DNA of 64,000 nucleotides from VXNE01 sp965116625 (GCA_965116625.1 OZ220717.1:2542001-2606000), one strand, 5' to 3'. Counted from the first letter of the stretch, positions 34,118-42,973 are shown. Numbers and translations: made by a program. The notes: generated by a model not told the origin, from the sequence alone.

Positions 34118-36367
34118 CTACGGGATCTCGGCGGCTGACCCGCTCGTCGACGGCGATGGCTCGGCGCCTGCGTCCGCCGCTTCCCGCGCCAGCAGGATGG
34201 CTGCCAGGCGCCAGCTAGGCCATTGGCTCGTCGCGATTTCGGTGTGCGTCTCGATGGTGAACTCCAGCATCGCGCTGGAGCCGTCACTGTCCGTTGCAGT
34301 TACCGTGATCGTCGCACTTCCCTCGATCTGTCCGACGGAGCTGACGGTGAGCGTGCTGCCCGCCACGGTCACGGTCGCGATCGAGGGGTCGCTCGACGTC
34401 GCGGCATAGGTGAGGGAAGGGCTGTCGATGTCAGAGAAATACCGCGCCAGGTCCAGCGCGACGGCGTCGCCGTCCAGGCCGACTTCCTGGTTCGCGATCT
34501 GCTCGGCAACCATGGGTTTGGTGTCGAACAGGCGAAGCGGCTCCCGGACAGTCCCGATGAGTCCCCGGTAACAGGATTCCGCCCCGCATTGACGGCTTGG
34601 AAGAGGTGCCGGTTCCAGGCTGACCCACACGGGTTCCTGGTCGGTTCGGGTGATGACGGCGACCTCATGGCTGGTCAAGGCTCCCACCCGGATGACCAGC
34701 GTCGAACGGTCTGCGACACCGCCAGTGACGGACAACGCCACGCGCATGTCGAAGGGTGCGCCCGTCAGCGTCTCGGCGGCGACGCGGGCGATGCGGAGCC
34801 CTTCGGAGACCGGGACACCCCGGTTTGCCAGACCCGCGTCGAGCGGAAATGGCGCGCCGGGATTGTCGTGCAACCACACCCATCGCATCTGGTTCAGACC
34901 GATGAACATGCCATCCGGAAGTGCGTTCAACCGGTTGCCCTGGAAACGCAGCGTTCGCAGCGCGGGAAGTCCGTCGAAAACCCCTCTCGGCAGCCTCGCC
35001 AGCTGGTTGTCCGCAAAATCCAGCACCTCCAGGCTCGACAGCCCCTCGAAAGCGCGGGGTGGCAATGCGGCCAGTTCGTTGTCGTTGAAATAGAGCCTCG
35101 ACAGTTGGGACAGGCCGGCGAGGCCGCGATCGGGAATCTCGCTGATCTCGTTGGCGTGGAGATCCAGTTCGACGAGGTTGGACAGTCCTTTGAATGCCCC
35201 GCCGGGCAGCGCCTTCAGCCGGTTCTGGTAAAAGTGCAGTTCCTGAACGCTGGCCAGGTCGCTGAACGCGCCGTCCGGCAGCGAGGTAAGACGGTTATCG
35301 TGAAAATGCAGTGTCTCGAGAACGGACAGGCCATCGAATACGCCGTCGGGGAGGGAGGCCAGCCGGTTGCCGTGACATTCGAGCTCCACGAGGCCAGCCA
35401 GGCCGGCGAATATTCCGTCGGGCAGCGCGGTCAGCCGGTTGTCGTGAAGATGCAGGGTGGCCAGTTCGGTCAAGCCGGAGAAAACGCCGCTGGGCAGACG
35501 CACCAGATGGTTTTCCTGCAGTAGCAGGGTCCGCAGGCGGACGGTGTCATCGAAAGCGGCCTCAGGCAGCCTGGCGAGCCGGTTCCCATAGATTCTCAGT
35601 TGCTCGAGGCTGGTTAGTCCGCCGAACGGATTATCCGGCAGCCGGGTCAGTCGATTGTTCTGGAGGCTCAGTATCTCGAGGTTCGAGAGCCCGTCGAAAA
35701 TCCCCTCGGGCAGCGATTGCAGGCGGTTGTCGAAGAAATACAGGCCCCGCAGCCTTGACAACCCATCGAATAGGCCGGCCGGCAGCCGGACCACGTCGTT
35801 GTTGGCGAAGTAGAGCCATTGCAGGTTGGCAAGCCCTTCGAAGGTGTCGCTGCGCAAGTGCGTGATTCGATTGCCGCCGAAGAAGAGCCGTTGAAGTGCT
35901 GTGAGGCCATCGAACAGGCCCGCTTCGATTTCGGTGAGCCGGTTGCTTCCCATGAGCAGGGCCCTGAGATTGGTCAGACCAGCGAACGTGCCGGCCGGCA
36001 GCGAGGCCAGTTCGTTACTGTTGATCCACAACTGCTCCAGGTTGGCGAGGCCGTCGAAGAGACCGTCCGGCAGCGAAGTCAACTGATTTCGCGGGAGATT
36101 CAGTTCTCTCAGACCCGACAGGCCAGCGAAGTCGCCTGGCTTGAGCGCGTCTATTCCGCTACCCGAGAGTTCCAGGATCTCGATCGAAGCCAGGTCCTCG
36201 TCCGAAACGTCTTCGCAATCCAGGTCCGAGAAGTGTTCGAGGATCTCGTCTCGAACCTGGGGAGTGTGCTCGCAGATGCCGGTTGTGTCCTGGGCGCTGG
36301 CCGTCACCGCTGCCCAACAAAATAGTGGGCCGATGGTCCCCGCACTGGCGATTCTCCGAACGTTCAT
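34118..36367 (-). CDS. Secreted leucine-rich-repeat protein with C-terminal Ig-like domain
   Basis: 749 residues with a signal peptide (cleaved after SAQ near residue 26) and a Cys-containing cap (CEHTPQVRDEILEHF, LDCEDVSD). Residues ~59-514 form 19 consecutive 24-residue leucine-rich repeats. After a ~110-residue beta region with a Cys pair (RQCGAESCYRG) comes an Ig- or cadherin-like domain containing YAATSSDPSIATVTVAGS, which matches the one in the convergent Calx-beta protein. The C-terminus is Ser/Ala/Pro-rich. LRR proteins of this kind mediate protein contact outside the cell; the partner is unknown. Confidence 0.85.
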   Translation of the reverse strand: MNVRRIASAGTIGPLFCWAAVTASAQDTTGICEHTPQVRDEILEHFSDLDCEDVSDEDLASIEILELSGSGIDALKPGDFAGLSGLRELNLPRNQLTSLPDGLFDGLANLEQLWINSNELASLPAGTFAGLTNLRALLMGSNRLTEIEAGLFDGLTALQRLFFGGNRITHLRSDTFEGLANLQWLYFANNDVVRLPAGLFDGLSRLRGLYFFDNRLQSLPEGIFDGLSNLEILSLQNNRLTRLPDNPFGGLTSLEQLRIYGNRLARLPEAAFDDTVRLRTLLLQENHLVRLPSGVFSGLTELATLHLHDNRLTALPDGIFAGLAGLVELECHGNRLASLPDGVFDGLSVLETLHFHDNRLTSLPDGAFSDLASVQELHFYQNRLKALPGGAFKGLSNLVELDLHANEISEIPDRGLAGLSQLSRLYFNDNELAALPPRAFEGLSSLEVLDFADNQLARLPRGVFDGLPALRTLRFQGNRLNALPDGMFIGLNQMRWVWLHDNPGAPFPLDAGLANRGVPVSEGLRIARVAAETLTGAPFDMRVALSVTGGVADRSTLVIRVGALTSHEVAVITRTDQEPVWVSLEPAPLPSRQCGAESCYRGLIGTVREPLRLFDTKPMVAEQIANQEVGLDGDAVALDLARYFSDIDSPSLTYAATSSDPSIATVTVAGSTLTVSSVGQIEGSATITVTATDSDGSSAMLEFTIETHTEIATSQWPSWRLAAILLAREAADAGAEPSPSTSGSAAEIP
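34826..36193 (-). repeat. Array of 19 leucine-rich repeats, 72 bases each
   Basis: Each unit follows LxxLxxLxLxxNxLxxLPxGxFxG with a constant 24-residue period and no insertions until the last unit. The nucleotide sequence varies between units, so the array is old or strongly diversified rather than freshly expanded. The first unit (LASIEILELSGSGIDALKPG) and the last (LNQMRWVWLHDNPGAPFPL) are degenerate, as expected of caps. Confidence 0.9.
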
Positions 36368-36496
36368 CGCAATGGCTGCTTACCGCTACGCCTTTCCGAG
36401 AGCCTTCAGCCGGGCGAGCTATCGAGACGGCTGACGCGTAAGGAAGTGCCGGCAATACCCCGATCGCCGGAGACGTATTTCCCTGGAATCCGAAAG

Positions 36497-36515
36497 CGAC
36501 CAAAGAATTTGGTCG
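36497..36515. promoter_or_regulatory. 19-bp inverted repeat upstream of the LRR gene
   Basis: CGACCAAA and TTTGGTCG form perfect 8-base arms around GAA. It lies 130 bases upstream of the LRR start in an AT-rich stretch. On the minus strand a TATAAT at 36538-36533 precedes it, so it would fall about 10-30 bases into the transcript and could be an operator or a 5' hairpin. Symmetry is directly visible; function is inferred. Confidence 0.45.
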
Positions 36516-36552
36516 AATAAATCTGGGATAGAATTATAACGCATTGAATAAT

Positions 36553-36954
36553 CTATAGAACATTCATGTTACGGCGGGCGCGCAAGATCGCATGGAGGAT
36601 CCACGCAGGGGCGCTCAGGACTATGGCGTAGGCGGCGACTCCGATGGGCCCGAGCAGGCCCGCGACCAGGGACAGCACCACCGTTGCGAGCGCGAGGACT
36701 CCGCACACCGACCCCGCCGTGCGCGGATAACCCAGTCCATGGATCGAGGACCAGGCGAAGGCAAGCGGCAGGCCGCAGGGCGCGACAACGGCGAGAGACA
36801 GCCATGCCTGGGGTTCCAGCGGCAACCCGAAGCCCCGCACCACGGCGGTGGCTACGACGCCCAGGGGCAACCACAAGAGTGCGAGCAGCCAGAAATTGCC
36901 TCGGGATGGTCTGCGTTGGCGGCGACTCGGCGCGGTTTTGACGATTTCTTCCAT
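36553..36954 (-). CDS. Small polytopic membrane protein, unknown function
   Basis: 133 residues with a basic N-terminus (RRQRRPSRG) and probably four membrane helices near 21-41, 48-66, 78-98 and 101-122, ending in the basic tail ILRARRNMNVL. The positive charges at both ends suggest both termini are cytoplasmic. I do not recognise a family. It lies upstream of the LRR gene on the same strand, separated by 185 bases containing the inverted repeat, and downstream of the ankyrin gene. Confidence 0.6.
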   Translation of the reverse strand: MEEIVKTAPSRRQRRPSRGNFWLLALLWLPLGVVATAVVRGFGLPLEPQAWLSLAVVAPCGLPLAFAWSSIHGLGYPRTAGSVCGVLALATVVLSLVAGLLGPIGVAAYAIVLSAPAWILHAILRARRNMNVL

Positions 36955-37022
36955 GGCGAATCCAGTTCACTCAACTATTGGGAGCTTTGAACCTGCCGGT
37001 CGAAGTTGGTTCGCAGCGGATA

Positions 37023-38180
37023 CTACCCCGGTTCGCGCGCACTGCGTCGACCATGATCGGGCACGGGGGGCTGTCCGGCGCAGGACAATACGTCAAGCCA
37101 GGCGGCCGCGTCCCTCTTGCGCTCCGCGACGCGTCGGGGCGAGTGTCCGCGCCTGTCCTCCCGATCCGGGTCGGCGCCCGCATCCATGAGCATGCGGACC
37201 GACTCGCGGACGCCTTCGCGATTCCTGACCGTCGATCGAATGGCGGTGGCGAGCGGTGTCTCGCCTGCTGCGTCGGCGGCATCCACTTCGGCTCCGTGGG
37301 CCAGCAGGAGTGCCACGATGTCTGTGAAACCTGCCTTCGCAGCGCAGTGCAGCGCCGTCTGGCCCCTGTGGTTGCGGACGTTGACGTCGGCGCCCTGGTC
37401 GATGAGGGCGCGAACCCGCCCGGCATTGCCACCACGGTCACCCCGAGACTGGAAGACGATGGGAGGCCAGCCTCCCTCGGCGCGGTCTGGTTTCCAGTCG
37501 GCGCCCCGGTCCTGCAGCAATCGGAGAATCTCCGGATCGGCGACGCCGGAACGCGGGGGTGCGGACATCGACGGATCGAGGCCGGCGTCAAGGAGACGCT
37601 CAAGGATATCGGGCCGGCGGCGCCATGCGCAGAAGCGCACGAGGAAGTCGCCGTAAGGCCGGGGATCCGCGCCCCGCGCGAGCAACAGGGAGACGATGTC
37701 CAGGTGTCCTGCGGCGACGGCGTAGTGCAGCGCCGTGGCCCGGAGACCGGGATCGTTCTGCGGTTTCTCGGCGGTGGCGAGTCCAGGTTCGCGGTCGAGG
37801 TATTCGCCAACCCGCCCGGTGTCTCCCAGGTAAGCGGCCGTGTACACGTCGAGGCGCGCGCCGCGCTCGAGCAGCCTGGCGGCGACCTCTTGGTGCTTCC
37901 TGAACCTTGCCGCGCAATACGGAGAGATGTCCACGAGGAGCGGGGTGAAGTGGCATCCACAGGCGTCGATGTCCGCGCCGTGATCGAGCAGGTGGTCGAC
38001 CATCGCGATGCGCCCGCGGTACGCCGCCTCCCACAGCATCGTGCGCCCGTGGGAGCCGGTTTTCGTCACCCAGTCGGGCCTTTCCGCGAGGACCGCGCGC
38101 ACCGTGTCCATGTCGCCGCGGCCCGCCGCGGCCACGCCGATCTTCAGGAAGTCGCTCGCCTTGCCAGTGAGCAGCGACAC
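37023..38180 (-). CDS. Ankyrin-repeat protein
   Basis: 385 residues with no signal peptide. At least seven ankyrin units can be followed, for example GRTMLWEAAYRGRIAMVDHLLDHGAD, ATALHYAVAAGHLDIVSLLL, GQTALHCAAKAGFTDIVALLL and GETPLATAIRS. The middle units are irregular, including one with FLVRFCAWRRRPDIL. Ankyrin repeats bind other proteins; such genes are frequent in symbionts but also occur in free-living bacteria. The GTG at 38180 is the first start in frame with the repeats. No partner gene is evident. Confidence 0.85.
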   Translation of the reverse strand: MSLLTGKASDFLKIGVAAAGRGDMDTVRAVLAERPDWVTKTGSHGRTMLWEAAYRGRIAMVDHLLDHGADIDACGCHFTPLLVDISPYCAARFRKHQEVAARLLERGARLDVYTAAYLGDTGRVGEYLDREPGLATAEKPQNDPGLRATALHYAVAAGHLDIVSLLLARGADPRPYGDFLVRFCAWRRRPDILERLLDAGLDPSMSAPPRSGVADPEILRLLQDRGADWKPDRAEGGWPPIVFQSRGDRGGNAGRVRALIDQGADVNVRNHRGQTALHCAAKAGFTDIVALLLAHGAEVDAADAAGETPLATAIRSTVRNREGVRESVRMLMDAGADPDREDRRGHSPRRVAERKRDAAAWLDVLSCAGQPPVPDHGRRSAREPG

Positions 38181-38264
38181 GGTCGGTACCTCGCGCAGAT
38201 CAGACCGGTTTCAGTCTCGCACGAAACAACCGCTTCGGGGAGCGCCCGGCCAGGGCCCGATTCG

Positions 38265-38642
38265 TCAGAAAGCGATTCGGTGGACGCCGTCGACCAGGTC
38301 GAAGTGCGCGTCGTTGCTCAGCACGGCAAGGGCGTGCTGGCGGGCGAGGGCGGCCACCCAGGCGTCGTTCGACGGTATGGGTTTGCCAATGCGCCTGAGT
38401 TGTAGCCGGATGTCGGCGTAAACGTCAGCGGTGGCGGAGGTGACGGTGGCTATTTCGGCGAGTGGCAGGTAGCTGCGTAGCCACTCCTGGTAGCGGACCC
38501 TGTGGCGCGATTGGCGAATGCCGAACCAGTACTCGCCGAGAACGACGCTCGGCACCACGAGTCGGTTGGCGGAACGAAGCGGACCCTCCACGGCGTCCAG
38601 TCCTTCGGCCCATGCTGACAGCGCGTTGGTGTCGAGAATCAC
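38265..38642 (-). CDS. VapC-like PIN-domain ribonuclease toxin
   Basis: 125 residues of a PIN domain. The acidic metal ligands are visible as Asp4 in MILDTNALSAW, Glu37 in VVLGEYWFG, Asp93 in SNDAWVAALAR and the later acidic cluster in LSNDAHFD. VapC toxins cleave RNA, often initiator tRNA. The GTG start overlaps the antitoxin stop by four bases (GTGA), the classic antitoxin-then-toxin coupling. All catalytic residues are present, so it looks functional. Confidence 0.9.
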   Translation of the reverse strand: MILDTNALSAWAEGLDAVEGPLRSANRLVVPSVVLGEYWFGIRQSRHRVRYQEWLRSYLPLAEIATVTSATADVYADIRLQLRRIGKPIPSNDAWVAALARQHALAVLSNDAHFDLVDGVHRIAF

Positions 38643-38935
38643 GGGACGTCGTCGGGGGTGAGCTTCTCAAACTCCTCCTCGATGGCGTCGAGGACCAGCC
38701 GATGATCGTCGCCCAGGTAGGAAAGGCCGCCGAACCCTGCCATCCACGGCGGCTCCACGGGGGCGTCGACAGTGGGGCCGCGCGAAGCTTCTGCATCCCG
38801 GACGCCGACGGCGCCCCTGTGAAGCTGCTGCTCAACGGCTTCGGTGAAGAAACGCCGCATGGTGATACCGCGGGCGGCAGCGAAAGCCTTGACTCTCCGG
38901 AAGGTGATGTCCGGAATCTCTATGGTTGTCTTCAT
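38639..38935 (-). CDS. VapB-like antitoxin
   Basis: 98 residues. The N-terminal MKTTIEIPDITFRRVKAFA matches ribbon-helix-helix DNA-binding antitoxins; the C-terminal half ends in an acidic stretch (LDAIEEEFEKLTPDD) likely to cover the toxin active site. It precedes and overlaps the PIN toxin. A short palindrome lies 13 bases upstream of its ATG and is a candidate self-regulatory operator. Confidence 0.82.
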   Translation of the reverse strand: MKTTIEIPDITFRRVKAFAAARGITMRRFFTEAVEQQLHRGAVGVRDAEASRGPTVDAPVEPPWMAGFGGLSYLGDDHRLVLDAIEEEFEKLTPDDVP

Positions 38936-38947
38936 GAACCCATATTC

Positions 38948-38959
38948 CCATATTTATGG
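38948..38959. promoter_or_regulatory. Candidate operator of the VapBC-like pair
   Basis: CCATATTTATGG has perfect 5-base arms around TT. It sits in an AT-rich patch just upstream of the antitoxin ATG on the minus strand, where ribbon-helix-helix antitoxins usually bind. The remaining divergent gap to 39190 shows no other clear signal. Confidence 0.4.
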
Positions 38960-39190
38960 TATTTAACCAATCGAATGTACTGGCTCCGGGAACAGGCGGC
39001 TTCGTCACGTCCGGAGAAGAGCAGCACGATGAATCGTTCGACGCGCGCACATTCGGCGCGGGCCTCGAGAAAGCGTTCGGCGGTGCGGCCATCCGCCCAT
39101 GCCCTCTGTCGTACCCAGCCCACCCATCCCGCACCCTGCGCCCCGATCGGCACCACGTGCCGTTCTATAGGCTGCTAGAGTAGTCCCGTC

Positions 39191-40000
39191 ATGTTCACGA
39201 CCCTGATCGACGGCGCGACGCTCGTTTCCCGGGGAGGGGCGCGGGGGTGGATCGCCATGGACTGCCGCGCCGCGCTCGGCGATCCCGACTACGGCCGGAC
39301 CGCCTACCGCGAAGGCCATGTCCCCGGCGCGCGCTACGCGGACCTCGACCGGGACCTGGCCGGAGTGCCGGGGAAACGCGGCCGCCATCCGCTGCCCGGG
39401 CGGGGCGAACTGGCAGGTCGATTCGCGGCGTGGGGCATTCGTCACGGCGACCAACTGGTGGCCTACGACGATGCGGGCGGGCAGTTCGCGTGCCGTTTCT
39501 GGTGGCTGGCGCGGTGGCTCGGCGTCGAGTCGTGCGCGGTCCTGGATGGAGGACTCGCCGCTTACCTTGATGCGGGAGGAGAACTGACTCGCGAGGTGCC
39601 CGCGATGAATCCCTCGGCATTTCGCCCGGGCCGGCCCCTGACTCGCGTGGTCGAGGCCGGCGAGATCATCGCCGCCGGATCGGCGCTCACCTTGATCGAT
39701 GCCCGCGCGGAGGCGCGCTACCGGGGAGAGGAGGAACCCATCGACCGGGTCGCCGGTCACATTCCGGGCGCGCTTTCGTATCCGTGCGCGGACAACCTGG
39801 ACGCGGGGGGCCGTTTCCGCCGTGCCGCAACGCGGTTCGATGCCCTCGCCGGACACGATGTCGTGAGCTATTGCGGCTCCGGCGTCACCGCCACCCACAA
39901 CATCCTCGCCATGGTCGACGCGGGCCTGGCCGAGCCGGCGCTCTATCCGGGTTCGTGGAGCGAGTGGATCGAGGATCCGGACCGGCCCCTGGCACCTTAG
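39191..40000 (+). CDS. sseA: Two-domain rhodanese (thiosulfate/3-mercaptopyruvate sulfurtransferase)
   Basis: 269 residues made of two rhodanese modules. The N-terminal inactive module has YREGHVPGARYADLDRDL and VLDGGLAAYL; the C-terminal module has LIDARAEARYRGEEEPID, GHIPGALSYP and the active loop SYCGSGVTA with catalytic Cys228. The CGSGVTA loop fits 3-mercaptopyruvate sulfurtransferases, although thiosulfate use cannot be excluded. It moves sulfane sulfur to cyanide or thiols. It diverges from the VapBC-like pair and converges with a dioxygenase gene. Confidence 0.9.
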   Translation: MFTTLIDGATLVSRGGARGWIAMDCRAALGDPDYGRTAYREGHVPGARYADLDRDLAGVPGKRGRHPLPGRGELAGRFAAWGIRHGDQLVAYDDAGGQFACRFWWLARWLGVESCAVLDGGLAAYLDAGGELTREVPAMNPSAFRPGRPLTRVVEAGEIIAAGSALTLIDARAEARYRGEEEPIDRVAGHIPGALSYPCADNLDAGGRFRRAATRFDALAGHDVVSYCGSGVTATHNILAMVDAGLAEPALYPGSWSEWIEDPDRPLAP

Positions 40001-40057
40001 CCCGGGTTAGGCCACAGCAAATCCGAAGTGCCGGCAGAGATGCCGGAGTGGACGGCG

Positions 40058-40759
40058 CTACTGGTCCTTGAGTTTCTTTTTCCCTGCGGCCGCTGCGTCC
40101 TTCCACGCGGCGTTTTTCGAAGCGGCTTTCTTCGAAGCGACCTTTTTCAAACCCTTGTGCCAGGAATTGCCAACGTAGAAGCAGTTGAAACCCCGGCGGA
40201 TCGACCCGTCGACGTTCGGCCCCGACCAGTGAACCGTCGAGGACCTGAATATTGCGAGGTCACCGGGACGCATGGCCGCTTCGAACCGGTCAGGATGATC
40301 GGACAGGTCCGTTGGCTGGTCGGCCCGCAGGTGCGCGAACTCCTTCCTGCGCCGGTGTGACCCCTTGAGGAATTGCAGGCAGCCGTTGCGCTGGTCGGTT
40401 TCGTCCAGCGCGATCCAGATCACGGCGCCGTCGATCGCGTCGGCATGCGGATGTACTTCCTGGCCGTTGTCCATCTTGGTGAACAGGCTGGCCGTGGAGG
40501 GTTCCGGTTTCCTGCCGAGAAGCGCCTCGACGAGGGGCACGTGGGCGCCATTGTGAAGCAGTTCTCCGAAATAGCTGTCTCGTCTCTCCAGGCCCTTGGT
40601 GATGTTGCTGAACGGCCCCTTGCGGACGACGCCCCTGGTCGCGTCTTCCGCGCGCGAGCGGATCTCCCGGACTTCTTCCGGTGTTGCGAAATCTCGAATG
40701 ATCACGAATCCGTCGCGATCGAAGTCGGCCTTGAGGGCGGCCGCGTGCGGGACGTTCAC
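40058..40759 (-). CDS. Phytanoyl-CoA dioxygenase-family protein with Lys/Ala-rich tail
   Basis: 233 residues from the GTG at 40759, which has GGGAGG at ideal spacing; the frame is open upstream. It is an Fe(II)/2-oxoglutarate oxygenase of the PhyH type: DFDRDGFVIIRDFATPEEV, the metal ligands His105 and Asp107 in HPHADAID, distal His177 in VHWSG, and Arg189 in RRGFN for the 2-oxoglutarate carboxylate. The last ~35 residues are a repetitive basic tail (KKVASKKAASK, AGKKKLKD) unusual for the family and reminiscent of histone H1-like tails. Substrate unknown. Confidence 0.83.
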   Translation of the reverse strand: MNVPHAAALKADFDRDGFVIIRDFATPEEVREIRSRAEDATRGVVRKGPFSNITKGLERRDSYFGELLHNGAHVPLVEALLGRKPEPSTASLFTKMDNGQEVHPHADAIDGAVIWIALDETDQRNGCLQFLKGSHRRRKEFAHLRADQPTDLSDHPDRFEAAMRPGDLAIFRSSTVHWSGPNVDGSIRRGFNCFYVGNSWHKGLKKVASKKAASKNAAWKDAAAAGKKKLKDQ

Positions 40760-40936
40760 CCATGTCCTCCCAAGCTTGGAATCGAGCGTAATTTTAAGGG
40801 CTGCCGCGTCCGACACCCAATCCCGCCCGCTGGCGATCACCCAAATTGTGAGACGCGGGCGCACTTGCGCGCCATGGGAAGCCTTCGCCTATCGAGTAAA
40901 CTCGCCGGACGTTGACGATGTCCGGGAGACCCGGCG

Positions 40937-42046
40937 ATGGCGGAACAAGACACGGTCCCGACCGCGCGCATGCACTGGGCCCGCCTGGTGCTGGGGGGAG
41001 GTCATCCCTTCATCGTCATCGTCGTGCTCGCACTCGTCGGGGCGTGCATCTGCTGGTTCTCTCTCGAGAGAATCTCCTCGATCACGCAGACGCCGACGCG
41101 CTACATGATCGGGATGGAACTGAACACCGAGGGATGCGCCGACCTCCGCCCGACACTGCAGGGCGAAATCGGTTCGTTTGGCCCGTCCTTGCTGCAATTC
41201 AGCTTCAGCGACGACAGGGTACCGATGCTGGGCGCAGGATGCCGGGCGAGGTCGGTTGTTCTGCACAGCACCCTGGCCCTGCAGCCATCCAACTTTGGCG
41301 ACGGGCCGGAACTCGTTCGCGTCGAGGGGGGCGATCTTGATGCCCTCTCAAGATCGGCGGACGGCAACCCTGGCCCCGTTTTCTGGCGCGACCTGGAGAG
41401 TGTTGCGGCGACGGTCGTGGACGGTGATCTCCGAGCGACCAAAAAGCGAAACTTGTCGGGCACTGGCCCGTCGTTTTCGATGTGGGTCGACGAGGACGAA
41501 GAGGAGTTCGGCCCGATCGCGTTCCGGCGACCCGATTTCCACTATGAAGTTGCCTTCGTGGAGGAATGGCAGCCGATGTTCGTCAGTGTCGGTTTCGCGG
41601 TGCCGGAGAACGTGCGGACTTATTTCGATTTGTGGGGTAGTAAGCGTGATCGAGACGTGCCGGAAGACGAAGCATCCCCCGAAGTTATGGACGTACCCGA
41701 AGACGAGGCGACTGGTCCCACGAGTGACGAGGACGCCATTGTATACAACCCTCTCGACATGTCGGTGTCCTTCAGGACCGACGAGGTGTTGCTCGTTCGG
41801 GGCACGATGTCGGATTCGGGCAACGCCGAGAGCATCCATGGCCAGCTCCGGTTCGGTATCGAGAACAGCGACGCCGAGAGCCGGAGGGAAAGCGGAAACG
41901 TTCGGTATTCGGCAATTCTCGGCATAGGCATCGCGCTGATAGTCGAAGCGTTTGTCATACTTCTCGCCATAACCATGCGGGCACTTGCGGCAAGAATGGG
42001 CATCGCCGGCCCTGGCCTTGTTCGCACTGCCGAAGAAGACGGGTAG
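40937..42046 (+). CDS. Bitopic membrane protein with large extracytoplasmic domain, unknown function
   Basis: 369 residues with membrane helices near 24-46 and 333-357 and about 285 residues between them, likely periplasmic. That region is acidic with a duplicated DVPEDEA motif about 15 residues apart (positions ~237 and ~252) before PTSDED. The ATG has GGGAG upstream. I do not recognise a domain. It lies just upstream of the methyltransferase and ABC exporter genes, separated by 49 bases, and may belong to that unit. Confidence 0.65.
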   Translation: MAEQDTVPTARMHWARLVLGGGHPFIVIVVLALVGACICWFSLERISSITQTPTRYMIGMELNTEGCADLRPTLQGEIGSFGPSLLQFSFSDDRVPMLGAGCRARSVVLHSTLALQPSNFGDGPELVRVEGGDLDALSRSADGNPGPVFWRDLESVAATVVDGDLRATKKRNLSGTGPSFSMWVDEDEEEFGPIAFRRPDFHYEVAFVEEWQPMFVSVGFAVPENVRTYFDLWGSKRDRDVPEDEASPEVMDVPEDEATGPTSDEDAIVYNPLDMSVSFRTDEVLLVRGTMSDSGNAESIHGQLRFGIENSDAESRRESGNVRYSAILGIGIALIVEAFVILLAITMRALAARMGIAGPGLVRTAEEDG

Positions 42047-42095
42047 TGGCTGTGCGCCTGGTGGCCTCGGGCCGCGCCATTTCCGGGAGGTTGCG

Positions 42096-42908
42096 ATGAC
42101 ATGGCGGCGCTGTCCGCAGTGCGGGACCGGCAACGAGACCGAAACGGCGCTGGGGTACTCGCACGAGGAGTGGTTGCTCAAGCAGTGCGCGGCGTGCGCC
42201 TTCGTCTACCTCGAGAACCCGCCGGCATACGAGGAACTGGAGACCGACCTCGCCTGGGAGCGGGTGGGCCGGAAGGAACGGCAGGAGCGCGTGTATCGGC
42301 GCAGCCCGCTAAGGTCCATGGCGTCGAGAACGGTGCGAATGCTGCGGAGCCGTGTCGCAGTCCGGGCCAATCCGCTCCTCCGCCGCGTCGAACGCTGGTT
42401 TCCGGCAGGGCCGGTGGTCGATATCGGTTGCGGCAGGGGCGACAAGCTGGAATCGCTGCCGGAGCGGTTCGGCCTTGTGGGCATCGAGATTTCACGGGAC
42501 CGGGCCCGCGAAGCGCGGGAGCGGCTGGCGGCGCGCGGGGGCGTGGTGCACCAGATGCCGGCGATCGAAGGCCTCGACAGGGTTCCCGCCCGGAGCCTGG
42601 CCGGCATCGTGGCGAACGCGTTCCTGGAGCACGAAATCCGTCCGCGGGAGCTGCTTCAGGCTGCGGCGCGCGCCCTGACCCCCGACGGCGCGATGATCCT
42701 GAAGGTGCCGAACTACGCGAGCGTGAACCGGCGCGTGATGGGCGCGGGTTGGTGCGGCTTCCGTTTCCCCGGACACGTGAACTACTTCACGCCCATGTCG
42801 CTGCGGCGGATGGTGGAAGCGTCCGGAATGGAGGTCGTCGAGTTCCGCTGGGTGGACCGCATTCCGACCAGCGACAACATGTGGATGGTGGCGCGCCGAT
42901 CCCCTTAA
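42096..42908 (+). CDS. SAM-dependent class I methyltransferase with N-terminal zinc ribbon
   Basis: 270 residues from an ATG with GGGAGG eight bases upstream. A zinc ribbon (CPQC at residues 7-10 and CAAC about 22 residues later) precedes the Rossmann fold: VVDIGCGRGDKLESL binds S-adenosylmethionine, VGIEISRDRAREARERL is motif II, and GIVANAFLEHEIRPRELLQ the post-II region. The downstream VPNYASVNRRVMGAGW resembles small-molecule and sugar methyltransferases with such ribbons. Its place directly before an ABC exporter pair suggests it modifies an exported metabolite. Substrate unknown. Confidence 0.83.
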   Translation: MTWRRCPQCGTGNETETALGYSHEEWLLKQCAACAFVYLENPPAYEELETDLAWERVGRKERQERVYRRSPLRSMASRTVRMLRSRVAVRANPLLRRVERWFPAGPVVDIGCGRGDKLESLPERFGLVGIEISRDRAREARERLAARGGVVHQMPAIEGLDRVPARSLAGIVANAFLEHEIRPRELLQAAARALTPDGAMILKVPNYASVNRRVMGAGWCGFRFPGHVNYFTPMSLRRMVEASGMEVVEFRWVDRIPTSDNMWMVARRSP

Positions 42909-42973
42909 CGGGCAACGACGCGACCTGGTAGATCACGCGTCCTCTTGACGGTCGCGACCCGAAAGAGGAGGCC

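Noticed and set aside
34826..36193. 72-base periodicity as a possible CRISPR or tandem DNA repeat
   Set aside because: The period comes from 24-residue protein repeats with varied codons; there are no identical repeats or spacers.
38932..39156. Minus-strand frame between the antitoxin and the rhodanese
   Set aside because: No family match, overlaps the antitoxin promoter and operator region, and has no ribosome site.
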